Below are positions 24,430 to 35,219 of a stretch of DNA of 64,000 nucleotides, one piece after another (within the stretch, counting starts at the first letter, position 1; each line of letters opens with the position of its first letter). This stretch comes from Mytilus californianus. Its lineage: Eukaryota > Mollusca > Bivalvia > Mytilida > Mytilidae. Made by a program: the position numbers and the translations under genes. The stretch covers positions 60,968,318 through 61,032,317 of the forward strand of contig NW_026262593.1 in NCBI RefSeq assembly GCF_021869535.1. Direction: 5' to 3'. The notes below the pieces were generated by a model. It did no database searches and was not told where the DNA came from. It saw only the letters and a list, made by a program, of their open reading frames with translations.

Positions 24430-24925
24430 TGGTCACGTGATTTTACCTCGTCAAGTAATGGGATAACCACATCAAAGAATGACAGGACCACATCAAATAA
24501 TGAAACAAACACATCATGTAGTGTAAAATCGTCAAATTTTGAAACATCATTACGTAATGTTAAGACCATATAAAGAATAAGCAAATCATCATTACGAAAT
24601 AACAAAACCACATCATGTAATGAAACAACTACATAACGTTAAATCACATTCACATCAAGTAATGTTAAAACCACATTGATAAATGACACAACCACATTAA
24701 ATAATGGTGAAACCACATCGAGTAATGACAAAACCATATTGAGTAATTACAAAACTATATCAAGTCAATACGAAACCATATCGTGTAATATCGAAATAGC
24801 ATTAAGTAATGATTATTCCATATTGAGTTATATCAAAACATCATTACGTAATGTCAAAAACATATTAAGTAAAGACAAAATATCATCAAGTAATAATAAA
24901 ACAACATAAAGTAATATCAGAGTTC
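24430..24925 (+). repeat. 21-bp minisatellite, right arm
   Basis: The inverse copy of the 21260-21760 array (aaaccatattgagtaatga units). Unit order matches the left arm closely, so the whole array was inverted as a block rather than amplified independently. Confidence 0.9.
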
Positions 24926-26336
24926 CACATAAGACAGCTGTGGCGTTCCATATGAATCAAAAATAAGTTTGTCGTTGGTAGAACAAAAAGTTGGTCTGTG
25001 CATGATAATCATGCCAACACCTTTAAATACTTTAAACCCACTATTGAGTGCTATGATTCAACTTAAATTAATTCAATGTTTATTTACAAGTTATCACAGA
25101 AAGTTAATTGGCTAACTTGCATCACAATGTTCATACACAATTATAATTATTTCTAGCAGGCAATGGATACATCAGATAGTTTCTGTCCTCTCCTTGGTCA
25201 CTGTAACAATCTTGTCAATAGTTTTTTGGAATAACGGTGTGTTTCAATAAATCAATCCTTACTATGTTTCATTTAATTTTGCAGAGACATGCACTTCATC
25301 AACAAACTTGAAGAAACAAAGGGTATTCCTTCAATGTTTACGGATTATGTACCCTTGTGTTGATTCAATGCTAAACAGACGGAAATTTTATAGAAAAATC
25401 CACAGGCTTTCCCCATGTGCTCTCATATTTGACAATTCAGTGTTTGATAGATAGAGGATTATTGCATGCAGTGCTACCAATGATTTCCTTAAAACAAGTT
25501 CATAAATTTAGATATTGGTTAAAACAAATATAAATATTAACCAATTCAAGTACACCTTCTAGGGTGCGCTGAGCCTCGACTTTAGTGACGAGTTTTTTTT
25601 TTTTAATTTAAAGGATGTTTGTGACTTTTTGTAAACAATAAACGCTAGCACATCATAGAAAAACAAGTGAGTAATCTATGTTTAAAATTTTACAACAAAA
25701 ATCTCTATTAAAGTCTTTGGATTTTCTACAAAAATCTTGGTTTTATTTGCCATATAATCCCCGTTTTCTATTAAATGCAATGAAACAAAAAATAATTAAG
25801 CTTTGCACGAAGTCTCTCCTTGGTATATGTTCAAAATTGCCCATCTCTATTATTCATCATCTTTGCTGTTTTGATACTATTGCAGTTTTAAAATTTCGTA
25901 ACTCACATGGCTACAGAAGGGGTCATAAACCTTGATAAAAAATAACGATGGAAGCAAGATATGGAGAGCATACCCCCTCATCACCATTACTTTGAATACT
26001 AAAGTCATAAATGACATTGGTGCAGTTTGGTCTACATTTCTGCATAATGTTTACTGTATCGGAAATGGCTGGTTTTATTTTTGACAACCTTGTGAAGTTC
26101 TAGTCTTTGATAATCATGTTAAAACTGTAGCAAAGTTGCAGATCACACCAATTCCGGACAAAACTTTTCTTGTATTTTCTATGCTGACTTTATAGTTTGA
26201 AATTGTATTGTTGTTTTTAAAAAAATACGTCTGCATATTTTCACTCTTTCAGTTGTTTTGTGATGTTTGTTTTCCAACCAATGAAATAATTCACCTTTTT
26301 CTCTGGTTTATGACCCTCTAGGGTGACTGAGGAATA

Positions 26337-26620
26337 GAAATATGGTCACCATTGGTCTTCCTCCGATCGGCGGTAAAACCCTCGCTAAAGTCGGGCGTCC
26401 GTTTGGCTGTGCGGGATGTACAAATTTGCAGCCACGTCAGGTCAGAATGGGGACGTTAAATCTGATGCCTCGTGTGAAGAGAGTGCCACTCTCTTTGCAC
26501 GTTAAGAACCCTTGCAACAACTCTTTGAGGGGTCCGTAGGTGGCCTGTTGCAAGGCTAAATGTCTGTCTTTATCCATTATACCCTCATTTTCCCGTGGCT
26601 GTCCAAAGGTCCTCAACATT
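26337..26620 (+). repeat. dispersed repeat R2, copy 5
   Basis: It contains tggtcaccattggtcttcct, ggctgtgcgggatgtacaaa, aactctttgaggggtccgta and ataccctcattttcccgtgg. Best match to the 8055 copy in inverse orientation. Confidence 0.75.
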
Positions 26621-26659
26621 GGATTTTGGGTACAGTTATGCAGTTGGGATATAAAAAAC

Positions 26660-26850
26660 ACCCCCATTCATATATTGAATAACTGTGAAATCCCTACCTA
26701 TACATATATTTCACAGCGAAATCATAACCCATTCATATATTTATCAGCTCAAATAGTACCTTAATATATCACAATTGGTCAATTACTACCTATTGATATA
26801 TTTCCTCGGTAAAATTGCACCCCATTGATATATCTGACGTATCAAAAAAG
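26660..26850 (+). repeat. degenerate ~33-bp tandem repeat
   Basis: About six imperfect units, each with a cccattcatatatt-like core (cctatacatatattt, cccattcatatattt, cctattgatatattt, cccattgatatatct). Confidence 0.6.
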
Positions 26851-28515
26851 GGACCCATTCCAGCGGCACATATGTATATAACTTCATATAGGAAGAGACC
26901 CCCCGTGCATGACTATAACTTGTATTGTGAGTATGCTAGTTCTTTTCATGGATCACAGTTTTGTATAGTTTTAACTTTACTGCATAACGTATGGTTCACG
27001 ACTACCACAGCATGCATATTGCTGAGAAAACCATGATTCAACACTATCTTGACTAAGATTTTTAAGTATTATTTGGGTTTTGATGGTTTGATGGTTTATT
27101 TTACCAAATCTACGGATCCAGATACTGTAAGGTGCACACGTTGCCATTGTTGCCAAGAAATATTGTGCTTATCAATTTCACTTGGCATAAAATATTTGTT
27201 TTCAAAGTTGTTTTCCCATTTAAAAAAATAAGTTCGAATATCATCAAGCTGCTTGATACATGGGTCGTTGTTACTATTTGAAAATATTAAATAATAAGCA
27301 ACTTTTTCTGTAATATGTTTGTGTATATTTTGTTGCCTCATTTTAATTGTGTTCCATTTCATTCGTAACTACTTCACTTAACGCATGTACTGCAAGATTA
27401 ACTCATTTTCGAGAAATTGTGTAGGTAAATTGCATCTTCATTCAACTTTGTTAGGGCTCCTACTATTTCTTTTTTTATAAACAGAAACAAAATGCTCCCA
27501 AATAATATCTTTTCCATCAAACTAGACTCTCATTTTATGAACATCATGTTGGCCATTTAAGAGTATATTTTTCCTCAATTTTTTAGAAGATGGGGTGGAT
27601 CTGACATGAAATGTAATGGACCATTAGTGATTTCCATGCAATGTAGCAGCGTTAATTGTAATAAATTTTCTGAAGCACCATCACGAATACTGAGAAGTTG
27701 GAAATTTCGTATCATGCCAGCTCCAGACCTCAGTTAAACTGATTAAAAGATGTCGCAGCTACATTAAGGACGCCATTTTGCAAAAATTTGGAAAAGAGGG
27801 GGGTGAAAAGTAAATGTTATCTTGTGTGCATTCAAAATGAACAAAGTAGAAAATCTTTGGTGATTTAGAAAGATAAAGTCATTTTCTACCGAATTAAACT
27901 GAGATACGGCCCTGCGATCCTGAATTGGCAGACGTATCGTCAAAATCAAAGGACGAAAACCACTGCCAATATATGGTGGTAGCACAACCTTTTCCGCTCT
28001 ACCAATTCCTTCTAAATTTAAACAGTGTGTAGATTATACCTCAAAGTGATGAAAAAGTGCTGAGGGTCTGACTAGTTTTGTTAAATTATTAGTATTTAAG
28101 AAATTTTTAAGCGATCAATGGTGTTTTCAGTGATTTTCACACCTTTACCTTCCCCGTATTACAATACGAAAGAGAATTCGTCTAACCCCCAGCAAGTTTC
28201 AGGTTAGTATTTCATCGTAGAATTTGAATTTTCAAACTTTAAAACATTTCTATCAGGTTAAAAGGTTGTGCTACTCAAAAATGTTGAAAATTTAATAACA
28301 TTCTAGCTATTCGGGTTCATTCTGAAACACAACAATGACTATGATTTTAAAGTCGGATCAGGAAAAGAGCGTGCATATTTTCCGGTTTTAACAAGTAAAT
28401 AAACGTGTCTTATACCTTACGTCGCTTGGTGTTTTCCATCTCTTTATTGTGAATAAATAGTTTTATTAATATTTTTTATTTTAATTTGTTTGCATAGTGC
28501 TTTATCTTTGTTGAA
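26851..28515. other. no gene recognised
   Basis: Short frames only. A fragment catgccagctccagacctc at about 27715 matches part of the repeat at 28520-29345. Confidence 0.45.
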
Positions 28516-28519
28516 TACA

Positions 28520-29345
28520 TTATTAAAATTGAGAATGGAAATGGGGAATGTGTCAAAGAGACAACAACCCGACCATAGAACAGACAACAGCAGAAGGTCA
28601 CCAACAGGTCTTCAATGCAACGAGAAATTCCCGCACCCGGAGGCGTCCTTCAGCTGGCCCCTAAACAAATATATATACTAGTTCAGTGATAATGAACGCC
28701 ATACTAAACTCCAAATTGTACACAAGAAACTAAAATTAAAAATAATACAAGACTAACAAAGGCTAGAGGCTCCTGACTTGGGACAGGCGCACAAATGCGG
28801 CGGGGTTAAACATGTTTATGAGATCTCAACCCTCCCCCTATACCTCTAGCCAATGTAGAAAAGTAAACGCATAACAATACGCACATTAAAATTCAGTTCA
28901 AGAGAAGTCCGAGTCTGATGTCAGAAGATGTAACCAAAGAAAATAAACAAAATGACAATAATACATAAATAACAACTGACTACTATCAGTTAACTGACAT
29001 GCCAGCTCCAGACTTCAATTAAACTGATTGAAAGATTATGTCTTCATCATATGAATATCAGGCACAATCCTTCCCGTTAGGGGTTTAGTATCATACCATC
29101 ATAACATATATGAGAAGAACATAACCCGTGTCATGCCAACAACTGGTTTTTAAATAAATGTGTTTAGTGCCGATGCAAAGACCCTATAAGTGAATCAATA
29201 TTAACGCCAAAATATGCAATCTTTAATGACCTGACAACAGTATCGTAACTATATCCCTTCTTAATAAGTCTATTTAAAGGTTTTGTTAGCTTCAGAGGTG
29301 AATACTGACATTTCTGTGCTTTATAAAGAATATTTCCATAATTAT
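28520..29345 (-). repeat. long dispersed repeat (family also at 23.6, 32.6 and 34.1 kb)
   Basis: The left third is the reverse complement of the 23.6/34.1 kb repeats (gctcctgacttgggacaggc, ggcggggttaaacatg). The right part (atgccagctccagacttcaa, attgaaagattatgtcttca) is a further portion of the same unit, a fragment of which occurs at 27715. I recall this sequence as abundant in bivalve genomes; the autonomous parent is not identified. Confidence 0.65.
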
Positions 29346-29651
29346 TAGTATGTTTGAGGCTTAAGATTGCTGACTATTTGTGAAAAAATAATTAAGATTA
29401 CACAAAAAACAAAAATGCGCAGAAAATTCAAAACTGAAGTCCTTCAGGTCCGTAACTACCGATAAGGCAGACGAGGCAGTTTGAATTTTTGGCAAAAAAA
29501 AAATATGAGAAAAAAAAAAGAAATGGAAAAAGTTAGGCATGCAGGAGTAGAAAGCATCCTTGCATTTTCATATCATTCAACAATTATGTAATTCATACTT
29601 CGAATAGTAGTTGACGTTAAGCTTGTGTACTTTTATTTCAACTACTTTATG

Positions 29652-30141
29652 TATCGAATTCGCGATTTCCAGAAGAACTGAAGGCAAGTTTCTATGGCAA
29701 TTACGTACCAGCTCTAGTAAACAAGATAAATCCGGAAATTATTCATGATATGAAAACAGAATACATAAATGATTTGCCATATCCAAATGATCTGGGACAA
29801 GAAATCGACAGATTGGTGGCTAAATGTACCAGATCGAATTTAGAGTCTGTTAAGACTCTTACAGACTCAATTACATTTGCTGATGGGGACCTGTATCCAA
29901 ATATTCGTTCCATTTTGAAGCAACTTTTGACATTGCCGGTCGGTTCTTGCTCATGTGAGAGATCTTTTCTGCACTTCGGCGTTTAAAGACATGGTGTAGA
30001 TCAACAATGACCGAGAACAGATTATGTGGTTTAGCCTTGCTTCATGTCCTTCGTACGGACAATGTCGGGCAAGAAGTAAACGCAGAAGCCATACTGTTCT
30101 CAAACGATGGGATCTTAGTGGCACAAGAAAGGTCGAACTAG
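29652..30141 (+). pseudogene. hAT transposase C-terminal fragment
   Basis: Seen: an open frame from about 29652 reads FPEELKASFYGNYVPALVNK and on to LLTLPVGSCSCERSF, then after a one-base shift near 29965 continues FSALRRLKTWCRSTMTENRL, CGLALLHVLR and ends at TAG 30139-30141. Family knowledge: LPVGxxxxERSFSALRRLKxxxRxxMxxxRLxxLxLL is the hAT dimerisation domain at the C-terminus of hAT transposases. Only this domain and a little upstream sequence are present; the RNase-H-like catalytic core is absent. No terminal inverted repeats were identified around it. Inferred: a dead hAT remnant rather than a domesticated gene. Confidence 0.8.
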
Positions 30142-30439
30142 CGATCACAGACAATGACTAACTTCCATTCTTTGGTCTTTATTAAAATGTTATTAAAATG
30201 TGTGTTATTTTTATTGCAGCGTTAACCACACACACGTGTCCCGCTTTTTCTACTTCTAAACATGTACCCTACTGTAAATGGATACATGTTTTCAAGGACC
30301 AAAATTCGAGGCAAGAATCTATCAGCCGGCTCTGGTTGCGGCTAATGCATTTCTTCATACAATAAATATGAAATAAAAACGATAAATATGATACAAAGAT
30401 GGATGTTACAAGATATATTTCGAACCTTAATATTACAAT

Positions 30440-30545
30440 TTTCGGCCGGGGGGCTTTGCCCCCTGGTTCCTCCCACTACCAGGGGGCCTCAGTCGGCGGC
30501 CCCAGACCCCTGCCTCGTCTGTTTTAGAGGCCTAGTTACGGCCCT
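30440..30545 (+). repeat. GC-rich island with inner palindrome
   Basis: It contains ggccggggggctttgccccc, then accagggggcctcagtcggc and ggccccagacccctgcctcg. It shares words with 7575-7665 and 33715-33800. It lies 300 bases past the hAT fragment and could be part of the same decayed element. Confidence 0.5.
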
Positions 30546-31370
30546 GTCCTTTATGATAATTGTTGATCAGTTACTAACAATAGATATAAGACAAATTGCC
30601 TGGTTATTATCCCCGTCTTTGTCTACACTATAATATATGTTATGGTTTCATGCAATGTGTAAGTTTGCTGTACGCTAATTTGTATTTGTGGCGCAAACAT
30701 TTAATTTGTTTGCACTAGTTACTTTCTTTTCTCCTTTTTCTAAACTCATACATATTCATGACGCTGAACTTGAACTCTACTTTAATTGGTTGCTTGAATA
30801 TTGGCGGTTTTGTTGAGCAGAAGTTAAAAGTATTGTACATGCACATGTCATTTGAGAAAAACCTGATAAACAGATTATGCATTTTATATTCTTCCTTTCA
30901 AAAATGTAAGTTTCACATTACTTTGAACGGGTGGATCAACACGAATTTTAAATTGGTTTTGATTAACTTTTATATTTCTAATTGCCAATAATAAGCAATA
31001 ATAGTATAATACTCATATTCAATTGCTTGTTTTGTGATAGTTTTTTTTTCATTTTTGTTTTGTCGATATGTGTGTGTGGGGGGGGGGGTCTAATTTGGAG
31101 CTACACATAGGGTTTAATGCATATATTTTTTTCCTGCCCAACTACTTATGTTAACTTGCCAATGGGTACCCCTTTTTTTAAAACCTGCATTCGCAACTGC
31201 TTGTCTATGGTTCATTTATATTATTTTTGTATTTTTATTATTGTTTTGTTTGCTTTATCATACACACCCAACTCGTATCGTTTTGTAATCGCTTACTTAT
31301 GTAAATGTACTGTGCTAAATATATTTTTTTTGCAGGTTGTTTGAAAGAAGTGAGAATACAGACTATACAT
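30546..31370. other. no gene recognised
   Basis: AT-rich; includes a G-run (about 31078-31088). It probably includes the 3' UTR of the minus-strand TatD gene. Confidence 0.4.
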
Positions 31371-31371
31371 T

Positions 31372-32291
31372 TCAAAGATCATACATGTATTTACAATTAG
31401 AGGTAGAAATTTTTAGTACAGTTTTCAGTTTAAGATTGTTCATTTGGTGAAACTTCACTGCAACATTAATTGCTTGACCTGGATGTGAAAACATCGAACT
31501 GAAGCTGCAACCGTAATTGTTGCCAGGCACACAATGTGGACTGTCAGTTTCCAACAGGAGACGGTCTAGCGGCACGTTTCTCACTATGTCAACAATATCA
31601 CTGCTAACATCATGTTTAGTGATGATATTAGTAAGGCCTATTTTCAAATTCTTGAAAGAGCTTAAAAAACTATTCATTATGCTTACTGATCCTGTATAGC
31701 AGTGTAAATGTATCTTGTGGTGCGTATCCAAGTATTGGTGGATCATCGCAAAAGCAGTTTCCTCTGCATCGCGACAGTGGATAACAATTGGCACATTCTT
31801 ACCCGCTGCCAATCTCATCTGCGCCTCAAAAGCCTGCTTTTGTCTTTCTACCTCAAAAGACGGAACATTTTTACTAAAGTCAAGTCCACACTCCCCGATT
31901 GCTACGACACCCGACTCTCTTTTCAAGACCAAACATTCAATTTCCTGTAGCACTGACATGTTGAAGTCTCGAAACTTCTTGGGATGGCAACCAACCGTCG
32001 AAAAGATCTTTTTCTTCATCAATTGTTCTGGTTTCAGTGTATTATGCAAAAGATGATGCAGTCTGGGAAACGCAAAGTTTGTAACACACCCTGCAAAGTT
32101 AGAAGGAAGAACAAGCTTATCGAATTGAAAATCGGCGCACTTGTCCCATGTGGTCAACAAATCCAGATGACAGTGGCTGTCCATGTAAAAGATGGATTTT
32201 CCAATATGTGTTCTTGGACAAATCATCCTGCTGCACGATCCATCATACAAAAAGTCATTGCATAGGGACCTGATCTCAACGTCTCTTAGAA
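31372..32291 (-). CDS. TatD-family deoxyribonuclease, last exon
   Basis: Role: TatD enzymes are metal-dependent nucleases of the amidohydrolase (TIM-barrel) superfamily acting on DNA ends. Seen: the canonical start of the fold MDSHCHLDLL (His-x-His metal pair), AIGECGLDF (metal-bridging Glu), VPIVIHCRDAEE (His), IHLHCYTGS (His) and LLLETDSPHC (Asp), in the correct order over about 270 residues, ending TSNCKYMYDL then TGA at 31372-31374. All expected metal ligands are present, so it looks functional. The frame stays open upstream of MDSHCH, through CNDF, to an acceptor (TTTTTACAG then TTCTAAG) at 32292, so this is a 3' exon of a multi-exon gene whose earlier exons lie at higher coordinates and were not found. 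Animal TATDN-type proteins with N-terminal extensions would fit. Internal Met candidates exist just before MDSHCH. Confidence 0.88.
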
Positions 32292-32459
32292 CTGTAAAAA
32301 TAAAAAAAATAAAAGAGTAATAAATTATCAGGTTTTCAATAATTTAAGATATAGTATATAACTCTACAACGAATGATTTTGATACACAAAACGTATTTGG
32401 TGAAAGATTGTGATAACGTTAGGTCCCCCCATTTTATTCATAAAAAATATATATAGAAA

Positions 32460-32560
32460 TTTCATATGATATAGAAATAAAATGTGATAAGATTGACAAT
32501 TAGACAACTCTCCACCAGAGACAAAATGACGTAGAAGTTAAAAACTATGTTGTGATGTTA
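32460..32560 (-). repeat. dispersed repeat, 'TCTCATTGGCA' family
   Basis: It contains gacaattagacaactctcca and ccagagacaaaatgacgtag, facing the oppositely oriented copy that starts at 32575. Confidence 0.65.
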
Positions 32561-32574
32561 CACTATTGTTTCAG

Positions 32575-32905
32575 ATAAGGGTGAAGGTTTGGTACCATTA
32601 AAACGTTTAATCCCGCTGCAATTGTTTGCACCTGTCCTAAGTCAGGATTCTGATGTTCAGTAGTTGTCGTTTGTTGATGTGGTTCATAAGTGTTTCTCGT
32701 TTTTTATATATTAGACCGCTGGTTTTCCCGTTTGAATGGTTTTACACTAGTAATTTTTGGGGCCCTTTATAGCTTGCTGTTCGGTGTGAGCCAAGGCTCC
32801 GTGTTGAAGACCGTACTTTGACATATAATGGTTTACTTTTATAAATTTGACTTGGATGGAGAGTTGTCTCATTGGCACTCATACCACATCTTCTTATATC
32901 TACAT
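32575..32905 (+). repeat. dispersed repeat, long copy of the 'TCTCATTGGCA' family
   Basis: It contains gcacctgtcctaagtcagga, ttttcccgtttgaatggttt, gtgttgaagaccgtactttg, gagagttgtctcattggcac and tcataccacatcttctt. It sits within 300 bases of the TatD exon. Confidence 0.8.
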
Positions 32906-33050
32906 ATGTCACCGTACGGCACTCACTAAAGTTTTCTTATATGTACGTCTATTTAATTTTGAATCGATAATTTGTTGTTGTCTACTGTACTGTCATATTT
33001 GTTTAGATGTACTTTTCAAGCTACAACACATCTGATTATACACTAGTATG

Positions 33051-33422
33051 CCCATAGTTGTCCTTGACGAGATGCCATTTTTATTTTTGTCGTTGGGATG
33101 CGATTTATTCATTGATCCATATTATATAATCCACATTTCTTATTTACGTTCCTGTATATTTATACGTACTATAGTCTATTATTATATAGATTCGAGAAGA
33201 TTGAAAATAAGAAAATAGTGTAAAACCGAAATATAGCCCATAGTTGTCCTTGACGAGATGCCATTTTTATTTTTGTCGTTGGGATGCGATTTATTCATTG
33301 ATCCATATTATATAATCCACATTTCTTATTTACGTTCCTGTATATTTATACGTACTGTAGTCTATTATTATATAGATTCGAGAAGATTGAAAATAAGAAA
33401 ATAGTGTAAAACCGAAATATAG
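33051..33422 (+). repeat. 186-bp tandem duplication, nearly identical
   Basis: Copies 33051-33236 and 33237-33422 both begin cccatagttgtccttgacga. I see one difference (cgtactatag against cgtactgtag). Either a very recent duplication or an assembly artefact. Confidence 0.95.
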
Positions 33423-33714
33423 CCTATTAACTGACCCATCAATACAAATTGTTAACGCCGACGCTAAAAGCATAACACTTATGTCTGGCAAGCAACTCCG
33501 AGGTAAGAAAAAATAAACGGTTCTGATTGACACATATAATCATGATAAACATTATCTGGTATTCAGTAGTATAGTATTGTCGTCCTATTAGTATTTCATT
33601 TCCATTAGATTATTTGTCATTGACCCTAAGTCATGTTCTAATTACTCGTACTTTTGTGTTAATGAAACCCATAGCGCATATATATTTTTTAGGCTGGTTT
33701 TATGTCGATAAGTT

Positions 33715-33800
33715 GCTGTTCCAGGGCAAAGCCCTGGTAGGGGACCAGGGGGCAAAGCCCCTGGAAGCTCCTGGATTTAAGGGTTTTAGACCCACAAATA
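33715..33800 (+). repeat. GC-rich palindromic island
   Basis: It contains ccagggcaaagccctgg and accagggggcaaagcccctg, two nested palindromes, then gaagctcctggatttaaggg. Similar in style to 30440-30545. Confidence 0.6.
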
Positions 33801-34054
33801 TTAACTGAAAATATTGAATGTTAAGGTGTAGTCAAAAGCATTTTTGTTTGATACAAGTCAGAGAACTTCGCGAAAAAATATATATTGTTCCTCAAAGAAA
33901 CTGTAAATACCATGAGATTCCAGAGGGGTAAAAAGTTATATTTACTAAGTATAATAAAAACCACACCATTATACATTGTTTGGAGATGGAATGTAAACAA
34001 TATATTCAGTTTAATACAGTGGGTACCCAGGTTAGGGCAGGGTTGGCTCCTTCA

Positions 34055-34360
34055 AATTAGTTTAATCCCGCCACATTCGGTATTTACCTGTCCCAAGTCA
34101 GGAGCATGTAATTCAGTGTAATGGTTGTCGTTTGTTGCTGTATATCATATTTGTTTTTCATTCATTATTTTGTACTAAATCAGGCCGTTAGTTTTCTCGT
34201 TTGAATTGTTTTACATTCGGTATTTCGGAGCCCTTTTAGCTGACTATGTGGTATGGATTTTACTCATTGTCGAAGGCCGTACGGTGATCTATAGTTGTTA
34301 ATTTCTGTGTCATTTGGTCTCTTGTGAAAAGTTGTCTCATTGGCAATATCTTATGTTTTA
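34055..34360 (+). repeat. dispersed repeat, long copy of the 'TCTCATTGGCA' family
   Basis: It contains cctgtcccaagtcaggagca, ttttctcgtttgaattgttt, gtcgaaggccgtacggtgat, tcatttggtctcttgtg and gttgtctcattggcaat. One of the best-preserved copies in the window. Confidence 0.8.
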
Positions 34361-34699
34361 ATATTGATGGGCAGCGGAATACCACTTACGAGGTCAACTA
34401 AATGAAAATAAACGAAGGTGATGGCTCATCCTTGACTTTGGCTGTATTAATTAAGCAAACATCGTGCAAAAGCAGAGCATTATTTATTGCACAACATTAT
34501 ACATGACTCTATATTTCCTGTCATGTTAGTCAGTGAATAAATTAAAAAAAAAAATGTCTTGTTTTATTTCAAAAATACAAACTTAGTAGGGTAATTCTTC
34601 GAGGAACATTTCAATTTGTAGATACAGCCAGTCGAAACCTTATGTGTGGATATGAATTATTAAAAGATGCAGAGTCGATCTCTCTCTGACACCAGTGAC

Positions 34700-35215
34700 T
34701 TTAAACACCAATATCGTAAGGGTTCCGCGATACCCAGTTTCTCGCCTCCTTTTGCTGTTAGTCACAGGCTCAACGAAAATTCGGGAAAAAATTATTGAAA
34801 ATTTTCCTCTAGATACTATCTTTTGATTGTAAGAAGCTTCTGTTCAAGTTTGGTAAAAATCCAGGATGGTTTATGAATCTAATAAATGTTTTAAAAACTT
34901 TAACTACAGACTGTTTTTAATGTTAACTGGAAGAAAAACTTAGTCCATTTACAAGTAATATACAGAAAAACAGGAAATACATTTTAACAAAATTTCCTTC
35001 TAGATACTAGCTTTGGATCACAAACAAGCTTCTGTCCAAGTTTAAGAGTTTAAGAAAGTTATTTAAATTTCAAAAAAATTAACCACAAAGTGTCTATTTA
35101 TGGACGCCGACGGAATGTAGGATCGCTATATTGTCTCGCTTTTGCGACAAAAGTTGCAGGCTCGGCAAAAAGCAAGCCTTCTGTCCTGATTGGTTGTAAA
35201 ACAGTCAATTCCTTT
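34700..35215. repeat. dispersed repeat with 'rescue' words shared at 22.1, 22.7 and 55.7 kb
   Basis: It contains gttccgcgatacccagtttc near 34730, and gtctcgcttttgcgacaaaa followed by gttgcaggctcggcaaaaag near 35135. The latter recurs near 55690 (gcgacaaaagttgcaggctt) and in diverged form near 22660. Two internal copies of ctagatactatc/ctagatactagc with cttctgt lie about 190 bp apart. Confidence 0.5.
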
Positions 35216-35219
35216 ATCA

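Larger units (their letters stand above)
19734..25933. mobile_element. 6.2-kb fold-back (large inverted repeat) element
   Basis: The outer left end (aaggtttatgaccccttctg) is the inverse of the outer right end (agaaggggtcataaacctt, up to 25933). Matching continues inward: left 19734 to about 20320 with right about 25345-25933, then left about 21239-21910 with right about 24300-24951, separated by unmatched blocks. The unpaired centre is about 21.9-24.3 kb. The arms include a 21-bp minisatellite. No transposase is seen. Inferred: a fold-back type transposon or two inverted copies of one long repeat; the different spacers in the two arms argue for an old structure with later indels. Confidence 0.75.

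Noticed and set aside
24676-24909. 77-codon frame on the plus strand
   Set aside because: The inverted copy of the same minisatellite; its likeness to the 21281 frame reflects the fold-back structure, not a conserved protein.
21260-24925. CRISPR-like repeats
   Set aside because: The 21-bp units are contiguous and degenerate with no unique spacers, and the genome is eukaryotic.
26342-26539. 65-codon frame resembling a small basic protein
   Set aside because: It lies wholly within an R2 repeat copy and is not open in the other copies.
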